Shown here: positions 42,207 to 50,276 of the stretch, one piece after another
Layout: every line of letters starts with the position of its first letter
How positions within the stretch are numbered: the stretch's first letter is position 1
Origin: CTSoil-075 sp042610375
GTDB taxonomy: Bacteria; Bacillota; Negativicutes; DSM-13327
DNA: 64,000 bases
Direction: 5' to 3'
Assembly: GCF_042610375.1 (NCBI RefSeq)
Contig: NZ_JBGJZL010000002.1
Span: 372,001-436,000 of the forward strand
Translations under genes and position numbers: made by a program
Notes under the pieces: generated by a model
Database searches by the model: none
The model's input: the letters and a program-made list of their open reading frames with translations, nothing else
What the model was told of the DNA's origin: nothing

Positions 42207-42890
42207 TCACTTTATTTCCAGCATATATCCGCGAGCTCGCACCGCTTTTAGCATCTCGCCGCGTTTTCCTAGTTTTTTACGAACACGATAAATCAATACA
42301 TTAATCTCATCTACTCCAACATCTGGAGAACTATTCTCGCTAAGAATTCTCTCGGGCCATACTGCCGACCTAATTTCGTTATAAGTCACGACTGTATTTG
42401 TATGATCGTATAGGAGTTTGAAAAAATTCCATTCTTTTTCTGCTAGGAAAACAGGTTGCCCATCAATACGACATTCCCATTTTGCACAATCCAAAGCAAT
42501 TGAAAGATCTTTCTTCAAGGACATGGATTGGGTTTGACTCAGATCCATTGTTTCTTCATTTTGTGAGAAAGTGGCGATACGGAGATCCACTATCCCCATA
42601 GATAAGCTAATTTTATCGCCATTCTTAAGCAAATATTTTTCATAAGGAACAATTACTTTTCCATTCAATATGGTACCATGCTTACTACCTAAATCCCACA
42701 ATATTAATTCATTTTCACGATACATAAGGCAACAATGTTTACGAGAGATTAAGAAATTCGAAAAACTAGCATCTACTTGGTGAGCATGGCTGGAACGCCC
42801 AAGGTAAAATTCGTAAGTTGGTAGCTCCAGCCGAGTGCCTGCTTCGTAAGGTTCTCCTCTTTCTATTATAAGACAAGCACGTGATTGCAA
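42207..42890 (-). CDS. FHA domain protein with OmpR-type winged helix
   Basis: A 227-residue regulator. Residues about 5-110 are a forkhead-associated domain with the phosphothreonine-binding signature (YLGRSSHAHQVD; SNFLISRKHCCLMY; DLGSKHGTILNG). Residues about 130-227 form a winged-helix DNA-binding domain of the Trans_reg_C type (EKEWNFFKLLYDHTNTVVTYNEI; VYRVRKKLGKRGEMLKAVRARGYML-like end). This pairing links Ser/Thr phosphorylation to transcription, replacing the usual receiver domain. No Ser/Thr kinase is in the window. The start is TTG 42890, six bases after GGAGGG. The target may be the divergently or nearby placed genes, unknown. Confidence 0.85.
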   Translation of the reverse strand: MQSRACLIIERGEPYEAGTRLELPTYEFYLGRSSHAHQVDASFSNFLISRKHCCLMYRENELILWDLGSKHGTILNGKVIVPYEKYLLKNGDKISLSMGIVDLRIATFSQNEETMDLSQTQSMSLKKDLSIALDCAKWECRIDGQPVFLAEKEWNFFKLLYDHTNTVVTYNEIRSAVWPERILSENSSPDVGVDEINVLIYRVRKKLGKRGEMLKAVRARGYMLEIK

Positions 42891-43014
42891 AACCAACCCT
42901 CCATAGTCACAATGATTTTATTTTACTATACTCTTTTAATCCAATTTTTTCAATTATAACATGGATCATCTGATTATAAGTGGCTATTATTATGCTTGTA
43001 AATCTTTTTAAATC

Positions 43015-43854
43015 TTATCGAGTCAACAATTTATATTTTTTAAGAATATCAATCGTCACTTTTTTGGCGACTGGACCAGCGATTATCTCTTTCTGATCGA
43101 GGTTAGTAGCAAATACATAAGGATGTCCCTTCACAATAATAAAACCGACAAACCATCCTGTTGAATAATGATCAACAACTCCTGAACTCCCTGTCTTCCC
43201 ATAGAGGGTATACTCATCACCTTCTTGTAAAATCATCATACGTTTAACAGTTTTCATGATATCTTTGTCAAAAGGAAGAGTTTCTTTATATAACCCTTCT
43301 AGAAAATGAATTTGCGCCAAGGGGGAAATTTTTAATGAGCTATTGAGCCAAAATTGATCAATACCACCATGGATATCACGGTTACCATAGGAACAACGAT
43401 TCAACCATTCTTGCATACGTTCTTCGCCAATGTCACGAGCCATCGCCTGATAATACCAGACAACAGAATTTCTCATGGCTGAACCAAGCGTATGATCTTG
43501 ATTCCAAACAGGTAGTGCGCGAGTCTTACCATCCCAATATTTGATGTCATATTCATCTTTTACGGTCTTTACCTGTAAACCAATCAATGAATTCATAATT
43601 TTAAAAGTAGAATTAGGGGATCTCTCTTCTTCAGCTCGTTCCTCGTTGTATATAAATATTTTTCCTGATTCTACATCTTTAAGGATGAAAGTACCTTCTG
43701 CTTTTGGAAAAAATTCATCTACATTGATACTGCTAATATCTAGTTCTTGACGAACAGGCTGTATCTTACTGGTGCAAAAGGCTACAACTGAGCCTATAAT
43801 TAAAAAAAATACAGTTAAGATCATAATAGTCTTATTTTTCATTCTACTAATCAT
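43015..43854 (-). CDS. Class D beta-lactamase
   Basis: A protein of about 279 residues with an N-terminal signal/anchor helix (MILTVFFLIIGSVVAF). The class D motifs are complete: active-site SxxK as STFK within RSPNSTFKIMNSL, SxV as SVV in RNSVVWYYQ, YGN in RCSYGNRDI and KTG in YGKTGSSG. The omega-region IDQFWL holds the conserved Trp. It should acylate and hydrolyse penicillins, probably as an intrinsic chromosomal enzyme; no mobile element is adjacent. The start is uncertain: ATG 43854 and 43842 are both possible, and the TTG at 43872 has no good ribosome site. No blaR/blaI pair lies next to it. The window ending at 42890 shows an unrelated regulator. Confidence 0.88.
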   Translation of the reverse strand: MISRMKNKTIMILTVFFLIIGSVVAFCTSKIQPVRQELDISSINVDEFFPKAEGTFILKDVESGKIFIYNEERAEEERSPNSTFKIMNSLIGLQVKTVKDEYDIKYWDGKTRALPVWNQDHTLGSAMRNSVVWYYQAMARDIGEERMQEWLNRCSYGNRDIHGGIDQFWLNSSLKISPLAQIHFLEGLYKETLPFDKDIMKTVKRMMILQEGDEYTLYGKTGSSGVVDHYSTGWFVGFIIVKGHPYVFATNLDQKEIIAGPVAKKVTIDILKKYKLLTR

Positions 43855-44080
43855 TCCTTCCGCTATTTTCAAATCCTAAATACAAACTTCTAAAAAGTAT
43901 CTTGATTGTGCAAAAGTCTATCTATTCACGATCAATCACCTCAGAAAATTCTGATACTGCCTTTAATTATAATAGTAGAAAATTTCAAAAACAATAACAG
44001 CAAACTAATACTTTCCTAACTTAATTACGATCGATTGGAAGTTGGATTTCCTTTGTCATACAATAACCTATCAATATAGT

Positions 44081-44127
44081 AAAAATACCATTCAAGCTTG
44101 CATCAAGCAAGCTTGAATGGTATTTTT
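44081..44127 (-). terminator. Terminator of the corrinoid adenosyltransferase gene
   Basis: A perfect 21-bp stem (44081-44101 with 44107-44127) and 5-nt loop, with A5 and T5 at its base, 19 bp after the stop. Confidence 0.88.
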
Positions 44128-44145
44128 GATTGAATGAATTAGAGT

Positions 44146-44685
44146 TCATATCTCATCGACATTGATTAGCTCTTGCTCATCTTCTAGATAACGAGCAAAG
44201 GTGTATAATACGTCAGATAGTCGATTTACATATTTTAAAACAAGAGAATTAATGGGTTCTGTTTCATCTAGCTCGATCATGGCTCGTTCAGCTCGTCGGC
44301 ATATAGTACGAGCCACATGCAAAGCACCGGAATCCTGACTGCTACCTGGCACAATGAATTTAGGAGCAGGGTTCATTTTCTCAACATATTCATCAATCCA
44401 ATTCTCTAAGCGCTGTATTTCTTCATTACCCAATTGGGGTGAATACACCTTGCCTGATGGATCTGCCAACTCTGCGGCAACTTTGAACAATTCTTTTTGA
44501 ATCGTGTGGATTCTTTCAAAAATCACTGCATCTTTTATAAAATGCTTTGCAAAGCCCAAAAAAGAATTTAGTTCATCAATAGTTCCGTAGCTCTCAACCC
44601 GTATGTTGTTCTTACGAATCCGCGTCCCATCTAATAAACTTGTAGTACCTTTGTCACCTGTTCGGGTATATATCATTGCCACAAT
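44146..44685 (-). CDS. PduO-type cob(I)yrinic acid a,c-diamide adenosyltransferase
   Basis: A 179-residue ATP:corrinoid adenosyltransferase that makes adenosylcobalamin. It has the family opening IYTRTGDKGTTSLLDGTRIRKN (ATP-binding), ARTICRRAERAMIEL, and the closing YVNRLSDVLYTFARY. PduO-type enzymes act on cob(II)alamin held in the protein. No cobalamin biosynthesis genes or B12 riboswitch are next to it; the leader is too short. GTG 44685, eight bases after GGGG, is the best start; ATG 44691 and ATG 44676 are alternatives. Upstream is an unrelated DUF1003 gene. Confidence 0.92.
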   Translation of the reverse strand: MVAMIYTRTGDKGTTSLLDGTRIRKNNIRVESYGTIDELNSFLGFAKHFIKDAVIFERIHTIQKELFKVAAELADPSGKVYSPQLGNEEIQRLENWIDEYVEKMNPAPKFIVPGSSQDSGALHVARTICRRAERAMIELDETEPINSLVLKYVNRLSDVLYTFARYLEDEQELINVDEI

Positions 44686-44828
44686 CATCACCCCTGTATT
44701 TTATTTGATTTGGATTCAAAAATTAGGACCTGGGATAATACATTATGATACAGACTCCTATCAAACAAATAATTCCTCCGAGAATATCGAATTTATCAGG
44801 TGGGACTTTATCAATTCCCCATCCCCAA

Positions 44829-45323
44829 TCACCTTTTTCCATCTTGCTGTAAAAATTCCAGTCGTGAGATGATTGTTGACATGATCATATCTTGATGTAC
44901 TAAATGCTCCATAATAACTTTTATTTCCTCTTCAGCTTTTTTATTGATCTGGTAATCATGCTCAGCAGCTAACCTATCTTTTTCATTTTGCCGATTTTGG
45001 CTCATCATCACAACTGGTCCAGTATAGGCCGCTTGAAAACTGAGTACTAAATTAAGTAAAATAAAAGGATATGGGTCCCACGATTGAAAATAACTAGCAT
45101 CATTGGTTGCCATATATACTAAATAACTATTTACTCCCATCCAGATTACAATCATAATACTTTGATAAATAATAAATGACCAACTTCCCACAACCTTAGC
45201 CAACCAATCTGCAACTCGTTGCCCAGTGGTTATTTGATCTTGATATTCTCGATTTATGTTTTTTATGATATGTCCGCCGTGTTGATATCTCTCTGCTGGT
45301 CCTCGTATTTTAACAGTACTCAT
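44829..45323 (-). CDS. DUF1003 membrane protein
   Basis: A 164-residue protein. Hydrophilic ends flank two membrane helices (SWSFIIYQSIMIVIWMGVN and DPYPFILLNLVLSFQAAYTGP), the exact core of DUF1003 (the WDPYPFILLNLxLS motif). The C-terminal 60 residues form a charged coiled coil. Function unknown. It lies upstream of the adenosyltransferase gene on the same strand with a 140-bp gap, so joint transcription is uncertain. Confidence 0.88.
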   Translation of the reverse strand: MSTVKIRGPAERYQHGGHIIKNINREYQDQITTGQRVADWLAKVVGSWSFIIYQSIMIVIWMGVNSYLVYMATNDASYFQSWDPYPFILLNLVLSFQAAYTGPVVMMSQNRQNEKDRLAAEHDYQINKKAEEEIKVIMEHLVHQDMIMSTIISRLEFLQQDGKR

Positions 45324-45501
45324 CAGTAATGACTCCTTATTTCTTTATTCCCTTAAAAATCAGTAGCTGTCTTTAATGAAATCAAACATAAAGCAGCTAG
45401 TTCCATAAGAAATATCACTGGTGTATAATAAACCTAAACTAGACGGCGAACTGTTTCTAATTTTTTTGCTTCTAATCGTACTTGTTCTTTGGGAAGATTA
45501 T

Positions 45502-45747
45502 TTAATTGCCTTGGACTACTTGTAGCAATACTTTCGGTTTATCTAATTCGTATATTTGCGGTTCGAGTCGTTGTAATTCTTCTGCTATCCATCCGTGCTC
45601 TTTGGTTAGTAATATCAAGGCCTCATCCATCGTTTCTGCAACTACAGCAGCAATTGCATCTGTATAGAAATCTTGATGTATATTAGGTTCATTCATCATA
45701 CTCCAACTATGAAATTTTCGGTTATGTCGCCATAAAAATACTTTCAT
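45502..45747 (-). CDS. Hypothetical small protein, possibly frameshifted near its end
   Basis: An 81-residue cytosolic protein with no recognised family. A well-placed ribosome site (GGAGGTATGAG) precedes ATG 45747. The middle is helical and acidic (DAIAAVVAETMDEALILLTKEHGWIAEELQRLEPQ). Directly after the stop, another frame continues with coding-like sequence (NNLPKEQVRLEAKKLETVRRLV) to a stop at 45434. One extra T after GGCAAT (about 45504) would join it to the main frame. Either the protein truly ends at 45502 or a 1-bp deletion removed about 24 residues. Confidence 0.6.
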   Translation of the reverse strand: MKVFLWRHNRKFHSWSMMNEPNIHQDFYTDAIAAVVAETMDEALILLTKEHGWIAEELQRLEPQIYELDKPKVLLQVVQGN

Positions 45748-45938
45748 CTCATACCTCCACTATCATATGTAAGGACATCCTTAAATTATCACTATACCGT
45801 GTGCAATATGCGTCCTAATGAAAGTAATCCTTACTTATATAAAAAGCATCGATATTCTAAACAAATCTTTCATTGTGTCTAGTCTATAGATACTAATTTA
45901 GTTCTCTAAACTATATTTTTTATGAAATTTCGCTCGTT

Positions 45939-47057
45939 TTAATTCCCATTATCCTTTTCATGATACTCTTTAATATGAGAAATATATGCACGGTCAGCGT
46001 GTAATTTCGAATAACTAGGAGGTAATTCTTCAAAATCTATAATAAACAGTTCAGGGTTTTTTAACAGATCAAGTTCAACAATTCTATTGTTGTTATTACC
46101 ATCTTCGTTGGACGTAATACGAACGATAGGAATATTTTTATTTTTTATATCAACCCCAAGAATGACGCCAATTTGTTGGTTATTAAGTCTCACCATTTTT
46201 CCAATCGGATAGATAGCAACATTTTTGTTAAACTTATCGATGATAACTGGATTGAAATATTCATTTGCAGCTTTGTTTAAAATCGCTGTTGCATAATAGA
46301 CTGGTGTGGGCTGACGATGTGGCATTCCAGAGATTAGACGATCATAGACATCAGCAATACCTATAATTTGCGCATATTCAGAAATGGCATCTCCCTTAAT
46401 ACCCATAGGGTAACCGCTACCGTTCCAGCGCTCGTGATGCTGGAAGCAGGCGTTAAGTATATTGACTGATAGACTATAATTTCCTCGTAGTATCTCCAAA
46501 GAATAGAATGGATGTCGCCTGTATTCGTCTCTTTCTTCTTTCGTTAACTTATTGGAAAACTGTTGCGCTACGTTCTTTGAAAATTTAATTTTTCCAACAT
46601 CGTGAAGCATCGCGGCCAAGCCTAATTCATCTAACTGTTTATCATTATATCCCATCGCAATACCAGTCATAATTGATAAGATACAAGTATTAACAGCATG
46701 GGAAAACATATACCCTTCTTTACGGCGTATATCCAAGATCTTAATCATATTTTCTGGTTTCTGCCCAAGTTCATTAATCCATTCACCAACAAGTTTTTTT
46801 ACGCCATCTAGGTTTACTCCTTTACCAACACTAAAACGCTGAATGACTTCTCGTGCATCCGCAACTGCTTCTTGGCGATTTTTTGAACTATAGAAATCTT
46901 CATTCATTTCGGAAGTATTTTGAATTTTAGGGTCTCCAACAAATAAGGACGTAAAACCTTGATTGCGAAGATAATCAATGTATCTTTCTTTTATTACGAT
47001 GCCCTCATGTAATAAAACCTTGCCATCAGCTGCAATCAGTGGCTTTGATAAATACAT
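45939..47057 (-). CDS. HD-GYP domain protein (cyclic di-GMP phosphodiesterase type)
   Basis: A 372-residue protein (as counted from ATG 47057). Residues about 110-270 are an HD-GYP domain: HAVNTCILS, the HDVGK metal site, and HHERWNGSGYPMG with the GYP motif. The substrate is probably cyclic di-GMP or a related dinucleotide. The C-terminal 90 residues form a small beta domain. The first residues MYLSKPLIAADGKVLL match the middle of the usual opening LKPGMxLAKPIxxxDGxVLL; the preceding IQLDEIKPG is encoded upstream in frame (47058-47099) after GAGGAGAG but without ATG, GTG or TTG. A non-standard start (ATT 47099 or ATA 47093) is therefore likely. Confidence 0.88.
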   Translation of the reverse strand: MYLSKPLIAADGKVLLHEGIVIKERYIDYLRNQGFTSLFVGDPKIQNTSEMNEDFYSSKNRQEAVADAREVIQRFSVGKGVNLDGVKKLVGEWINELGQKPENMIKILDIRRKEGYMFSHAVNTCILSIMTGIAMGYNDKQLDELGLAAMLHDVGKIKFSKNVAQQFSNKLTKEERDEYRRHPFYSLEILRGNYSLSVNILNACFQHHERWNGSGYPMGIKGDAISEYAQIIGIADVYDRLISGMPHRQPTPVYYATAILNKAANEYFNPVIIDKFNKNVAIYPIGKMVRLNNQQIGVILGVDIKNKNIPIVRITSNEDGNNNNRIVELDLLKNPELFIIDFEELPPSYSKLHADRAYISHIKEYHEKDNGN

Positions 47058-47196
47058 GCCTGGCTTTATTTCATCTAATTGTATGCAATATATAAGAATC
47101 TCTCCTCACGACAAGCATATTGTTTATTATTTCTACCATATACATCGAAATATAAAGCAAAATACTTAAAACATCAGAGATAAAAAAACTAAGTAA

Positions 47197-47221
47197 AAAG
47201 CTCTGCAGAATGCAGAGCTTT
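47197..47221 (-). terminator. Terminator of the 72-residue membrane protein gene
   Basis: A perfect 10-bp stem (47197-47206 with 47212-47221) followed on the minus strand by a T5 run, 80 bp after the stop. It separates this gene from the HD-GYP gene. Confidence 0.82.
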
Positions 47222-47300
47222 AGAATATTGTTATCAAGTATTCTTTTTTATTCTAATAAGAAGATCCAAATAAGAAGAGACTCTCATCGTTACCCATTCT

Positions 47301-47519
47301 TTAATGGTGATGATTTCTAAAAAATAAACTATGCGCGGCTTCAATTATTGCGCAACATAAGAAGAATACGAAGACAACTCTAACTGTAAACTTAAGAACG
47401 TCCATGATAACTGAACAATAAATATTCCACGATCCGATGATTGGTGCACTAAATGTAATCACTAGAGCAACGGTCAGAGATAATAGAAATAGATAAATAG
47501 ATGGATAATTCTTCAACAT
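47301..47519 (-). CDS. Small two-helix membrane protein
   Basis: A 72-residue protein of unknown function. It has two hydrophobic helices (YLFLLSLTVALVITFSAPIIG and VRVVFVFFLCCAIIEAAHSLFF) and a C-terminal FFRNHHH tail. ATG 47519 is preceded by ATAGGAGATGATATT, a good ribosome site, and a terminator follows. The tri-His end could bind metal, but nothing supports a specific role. Confidence 0.7.
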   Translation of the reverse strand: MLKNYPSIYLFLLSLTVALVITFSAPIIGSWNIYCSVIMDVLKFTVRVVFVFFLCCAIIEAAHSLFFRNHHH

Positions 47520-47663
47520 AATATCATCTCCTATAATATTATCTTCTTACCTTTATTATATCTCTTATGATTAAATTTTTCCACAAAATAAACTGAAATT
47601 TTGCATTTTTTAAAAAATTCTTTATTGCAGTTGCTTATCAAGTAAAGTATTTAATCATACTAT

Positions 47664-47723
47664 ATTACCAATAAATACCCTCTGTAAAGCTTAGCTGCAT
47701 TACAGAGGGTATTTATTGGTAAT
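47664..47723 (-). terminator. Terminator after the VOC-family gene
   Basis: A perfect 24-bp stem (47664-47687 with 47700-47723) and 12-nt loop, downstream of the VOC gene on the minus strand. The T-run is weak, but the stem is very stable. Confidence 0.75.
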
Positions 47724-47796
47724 ACTATTTTCTTCTCCAACGACTGCTGAACTCTGTGTCAAAGAACCTATCCTTTTGTATTATAATACGTGAATT

Positions 47797-48174
47797 TTAC
47801 AACATCCCCTGCATAAATTCCAGTCGTTCCCCATCAGGACCAAGGAAAAAGAAGTTCTTCAAGCTAGTTCCTATGGAGCGAGGTACATCAGACAAGGGCA
47901 TGATTCCAAGGGAATGTAGTCTTTCCATTTCAGCGAAGACATCTTCTACTTCAAAGGCAATGTGATCTACTATTCCAGCTGTACCATGTTCCGTTGCATT
48001 CTCTTGTAAACGTTGTACTAATTCAATTATTTGTCCGCCAGAATTGAGGAAAATGAGTTTAACCCGCTCATCTTGATAGGAATTTACCACCTCACAGTTT
48101 AAAACCTGCTGATAAAATAGACTTGATTGATCTGCGTCTTTTACTACGAGTCCAATATGTGCTACTTTGTACAT
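47797..48174 (-). CDS. VOC family (glyoxalase-like) protein
   Basis: A 125-residue protein of the vicinal oxygen chelate fold with two beta-alpha-beta-beta-beta halves. Metal ligands are visible at the usual places: His in VAHIGLVVKDAD, Glu in GGQIIELVQ, His in VDHIAFEVEDV and Glu in GPDGERLEFMQ. Candidates are methylmalonyl-CoA epimerase, lactoylglutathione lyase or a related isomerase; the sequence does not decide. ATG 48174 is eight bases after GAGGAG; GTG 48183 overlaps that site. It is 75 bp downstream of the isomerase gene, possibly the end of the sigma-54 catabolic operon. Confidence 0.85.
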   Translation of the reverse strand: MYKVAHIGLVVKDADQSSLFYQQVLNCEVVNSYQDERVKLIFLNSGGQIIELVQRLQENATEHGTAGIVDHIAFEVEDVFAEMERLHSLGIMPLSDVPRSIGTSLKNFFFLGPDGERLEFMQGML

Positions 48175-48249
48175 TGCATTCACTCCTCTTCTATAAAAGA
48201 CGCCTATACCAGACCGGCTATCTATATGTATTCTACCACAGCTTCTGTC

Positions 48250-49002
48250 TCAGTAACTACGGCTCAAATAGATGATGCTCTTACGATGATTACTATAGAC
48301 GGCTTCTAATGTTTCAGCAGCAGGCAGCTCAATTACGATATATACTTTACTCTTCTTGGAAAGAAGGTCTAAATAGATTTCTAAAGATAAATCATTACCA
48401 CAAATAATGGGTTGATTTTCACCATTGATGGAACTCTTTAAATGTGTATAAGAAATTCTTTCAATATTTTCTTTAAAGAACTCTTTAACATCATTTGGAT
48501 CATTCTTAGACCGCGACACAGAAAAGAAATTGGCGGTGTCCAATTGCCAATCGACGTTACCATTGACGCCTTGTACTCCGAATAATTCGGTTGTGCCAAA
48601 GGTTTCCACGCCATCTCCACGCAGCCCCTCCCGAGCATTTTCAACAGAAAGCCTTAAGCCGGCTTTTTTTGCTGAATTTGCTCCTTGATTTATATTTTGT
48701 ACTAACATCGCAAATTCCTCAGTCGTCCAATATAACTTTTTTTCGTTATTTACAAATTCAGTTCCATTGCATCCAGACCGAATCATCTTTGGCCCATCAA
48801 AGACAAGAGTATTAGCAATACCTCGGACAAGAACTTCTAAGTAACGTGGAGATATTGCACCCACATTTAATGCGTAAACGACCTCCACATGTTTTTGACG
48901 AGCGTAAACCGCTAGTTCCTTACATTCCTCCAATGTCAGGTTAGCTTCAGGATCTCTAATTTCAATAAAAGCAAATCCCTGATACCTAGCAAAATCAATC
49001 AT
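48250..49002 (-). CDS. TIM-barrel sugar-phosphate isomerase/epimerase-like protein, 5' end irregular
   Basis: A protein of the xylose-isomerase-like AP_endonuc_2 fold. Recognisable strands are FIEIRDPEANL, LSVENAREG (acidic ligand), NVDWQLDTANFF (metal Asp) and ISYTHLKSS (His ligand). The ATG at 49002 would remove the first barrel strand. In the same frame, upstream DNA encodes IKIGFTTANFIKILPLTSPNVKI, clearly the missing strand and helix. That frame stays open to a TGA at 49131 but has no ATG, GTG or TTG. A ribosome site (AAAGGGG) stands seven bases before an ATT at 49125. Either ATT starts the gene or a 1-bp change after ATG 49132 broke it. Placed last in the operon with dehydrogenase and split transketolase. 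Confidence 0.75.
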   Translation of the reverse strand: MIDFARYQGFAFIEIRDPEANLTLEECKELAVYARQKHVEVVYALNVGAISPRYLEVLVRGIANTLVFDGPKMIRSGCNGTEFVNNEKKLYWTTEEFAMLVQNINQGANSAKKAGLRLSVENAREGLRGDGVETFGTTELFGVQGVNGNVDWQLDTANFFSVSRSKNDPNDVKEFFKENIERISYTHLKSSINGENQPIICGNDLSLEIYLDLLSKKSKVYIVIELPAAETLEAVYSNHRKSIIYLSRSY

Positions 49003-49231
49003 TATTTTTACATTAGGTGAGGTTAGTGGGAGGATTTTTATAAAGTTCGCGGTGGTAAAACCAATCTTTATATTGGGATACTGACTTAGCCTAATCCTTT
49101 TATCTAGAATCTGCTTACTTATAATGATTCATCCCCTTTGAGTTACATTTTTTTATTATTTCTGCGATTGCTTTTATGAATCAGTTGTAGAAGTACTAAT
49201 TTACAAGGGTTATTAACTCAAATTTTGCCTG

Positions 49232-50209
49232 TTAGCAACTCTCTTTAACCTTAGGATTTAGACAGTTAGGCGGCATTTTTCCGTCAAGAACGGCAAAAAT
49301 ATTTCGCGCGCAACCTTCTCCCTGTTGGATTCTAGCATCCATCGTCGATGTGCCAATGTGCGGGGTTAGGACAACATTAGAGAGTTCAATCAATTCCGGT
49401 TCAAGGTCTGGTTCGTGTTCAAATACATCAAGTCCGGCTCCCGCAATGGTTTTGTTTTGCAGCGCTTCTACCAAAGCTTTTTCGTCAACTAAGGGACCAC
49501 GAGCGGCATTGACCAGTATTGCGGTCTTTTTCATCAGCTTTAATTCGTTAGCACCAATAAAGTGGTGCGTTGCAGGAAGCAACGGAACATGGAGGGAAAT
49601 GAAATCGGCTTCTTTTAATAGGGTTTCCTTATCGACAAATGCCCCACCAGTGGCTTCTTCAAATACTGGATTCGCCTGTACATCAGTATAAATAATCTTC
49701 ATGTCGAATCCTTTGGCGCGTTTCCCGACAGCCGTGCCGACACGGCCACCTCCGACTATACCGAATGTCTTTCCACTAACCTGTGTACCTAGCATATTTG
49801 TCGGACCCCAGTCTTTTTTCCCAGAACGTACATAGCGGTCAGACTCGATGGTCCGTCTTGCTGCGTTTAAGAGCAGTGTCCATGTTAGATCGGCTGTTGC
49901 CGCTGTAACCGCATCCGGGTTATTACTCACATACATTCCATACTTTGTCGCTGCATCTACATCGATATTATTGTAACCAACACCATAGCTAGCTAATATT
50001 TTGCAATGAGACTGGATGGCTTGGCAAATCTCTTCGTCGATCTCAGTATGAGATACAAGTACAGCATCCTTACCTGCTAGTTTTGCTAGCAGTTCTTCCT
50101 TCGGTAAAACTTCATATCCAGGATTCATTTCTACATCACAACGTTCTTTGAGCATCACAAGTGTCTCAACAGGCAGAAGGCGAGTTACATACACACTAGG
50201 TTTAGACAT
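49232..50209 (-). CDS. D-2-hydroxyacid dehydrogenase (hydroxypyruvate/glyoxylate reductase type)
   Basis: A 325-residue NAD(P)-dependent enzyme. The Rossmann motif GIVGGGRVGTAVGKRA is at about 150, and the catalytic Arg, Glu and His are in VNAARGPLVDE, DVFEHEPDLEP and TPHIGTST. It reduces hydroxypyruvate, glyoxylate or a related 2-oxo acid, or oxidises a sugar acid at C2. It lies 67 bp after the MFS carrier gene in the sigma-54 operon. The pathway there (split transketolase, isomerase) fits a sugar-acid or branched-sugar route. Exact substrate unknown. Confidence 0.9.
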   Translation of the reverse strand: MSKPSVYVTRLLPVETLVMLKERCDVEMNPGYEVLPKEELLAKLAGKDAVLVSHTEIDEEICQAIQSHCKILASYGVGYNNIDVDAATKYGMYVSNNPDAVTAATADLTWTLLLNAARRTIESDRYVRSGKKDWGPTNMLGTQVSGKTFGIVGGGRVGTAVGKRAKGFDMKIIYTDVQANPVFEEATGGAFVDKETLLKEADFISLHVPLLPATHHFIGANELKLMKKTAILVNAARGPLVDEKALVEALQNKTIAGAGLDVFEHEPDLEPELIELSNVVLTPHIGTSTMDARIQQGEGCARNIFAVLDGKMPPNCLNPKVKESC

Positions 50210-50276
50210 TTGATTACCTCCCTATATAATCTTTATTTTTCTTTATTCTTAATATCTTGCAGTGTCCACTTCTTTT

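Noticed and set aside
44692..44828. Cobalamin riboswitch before the corrinoid adenosyltransferase gene
   Set aside because: The gap is only about 140 bp and no B12-box-like sequence was seen.
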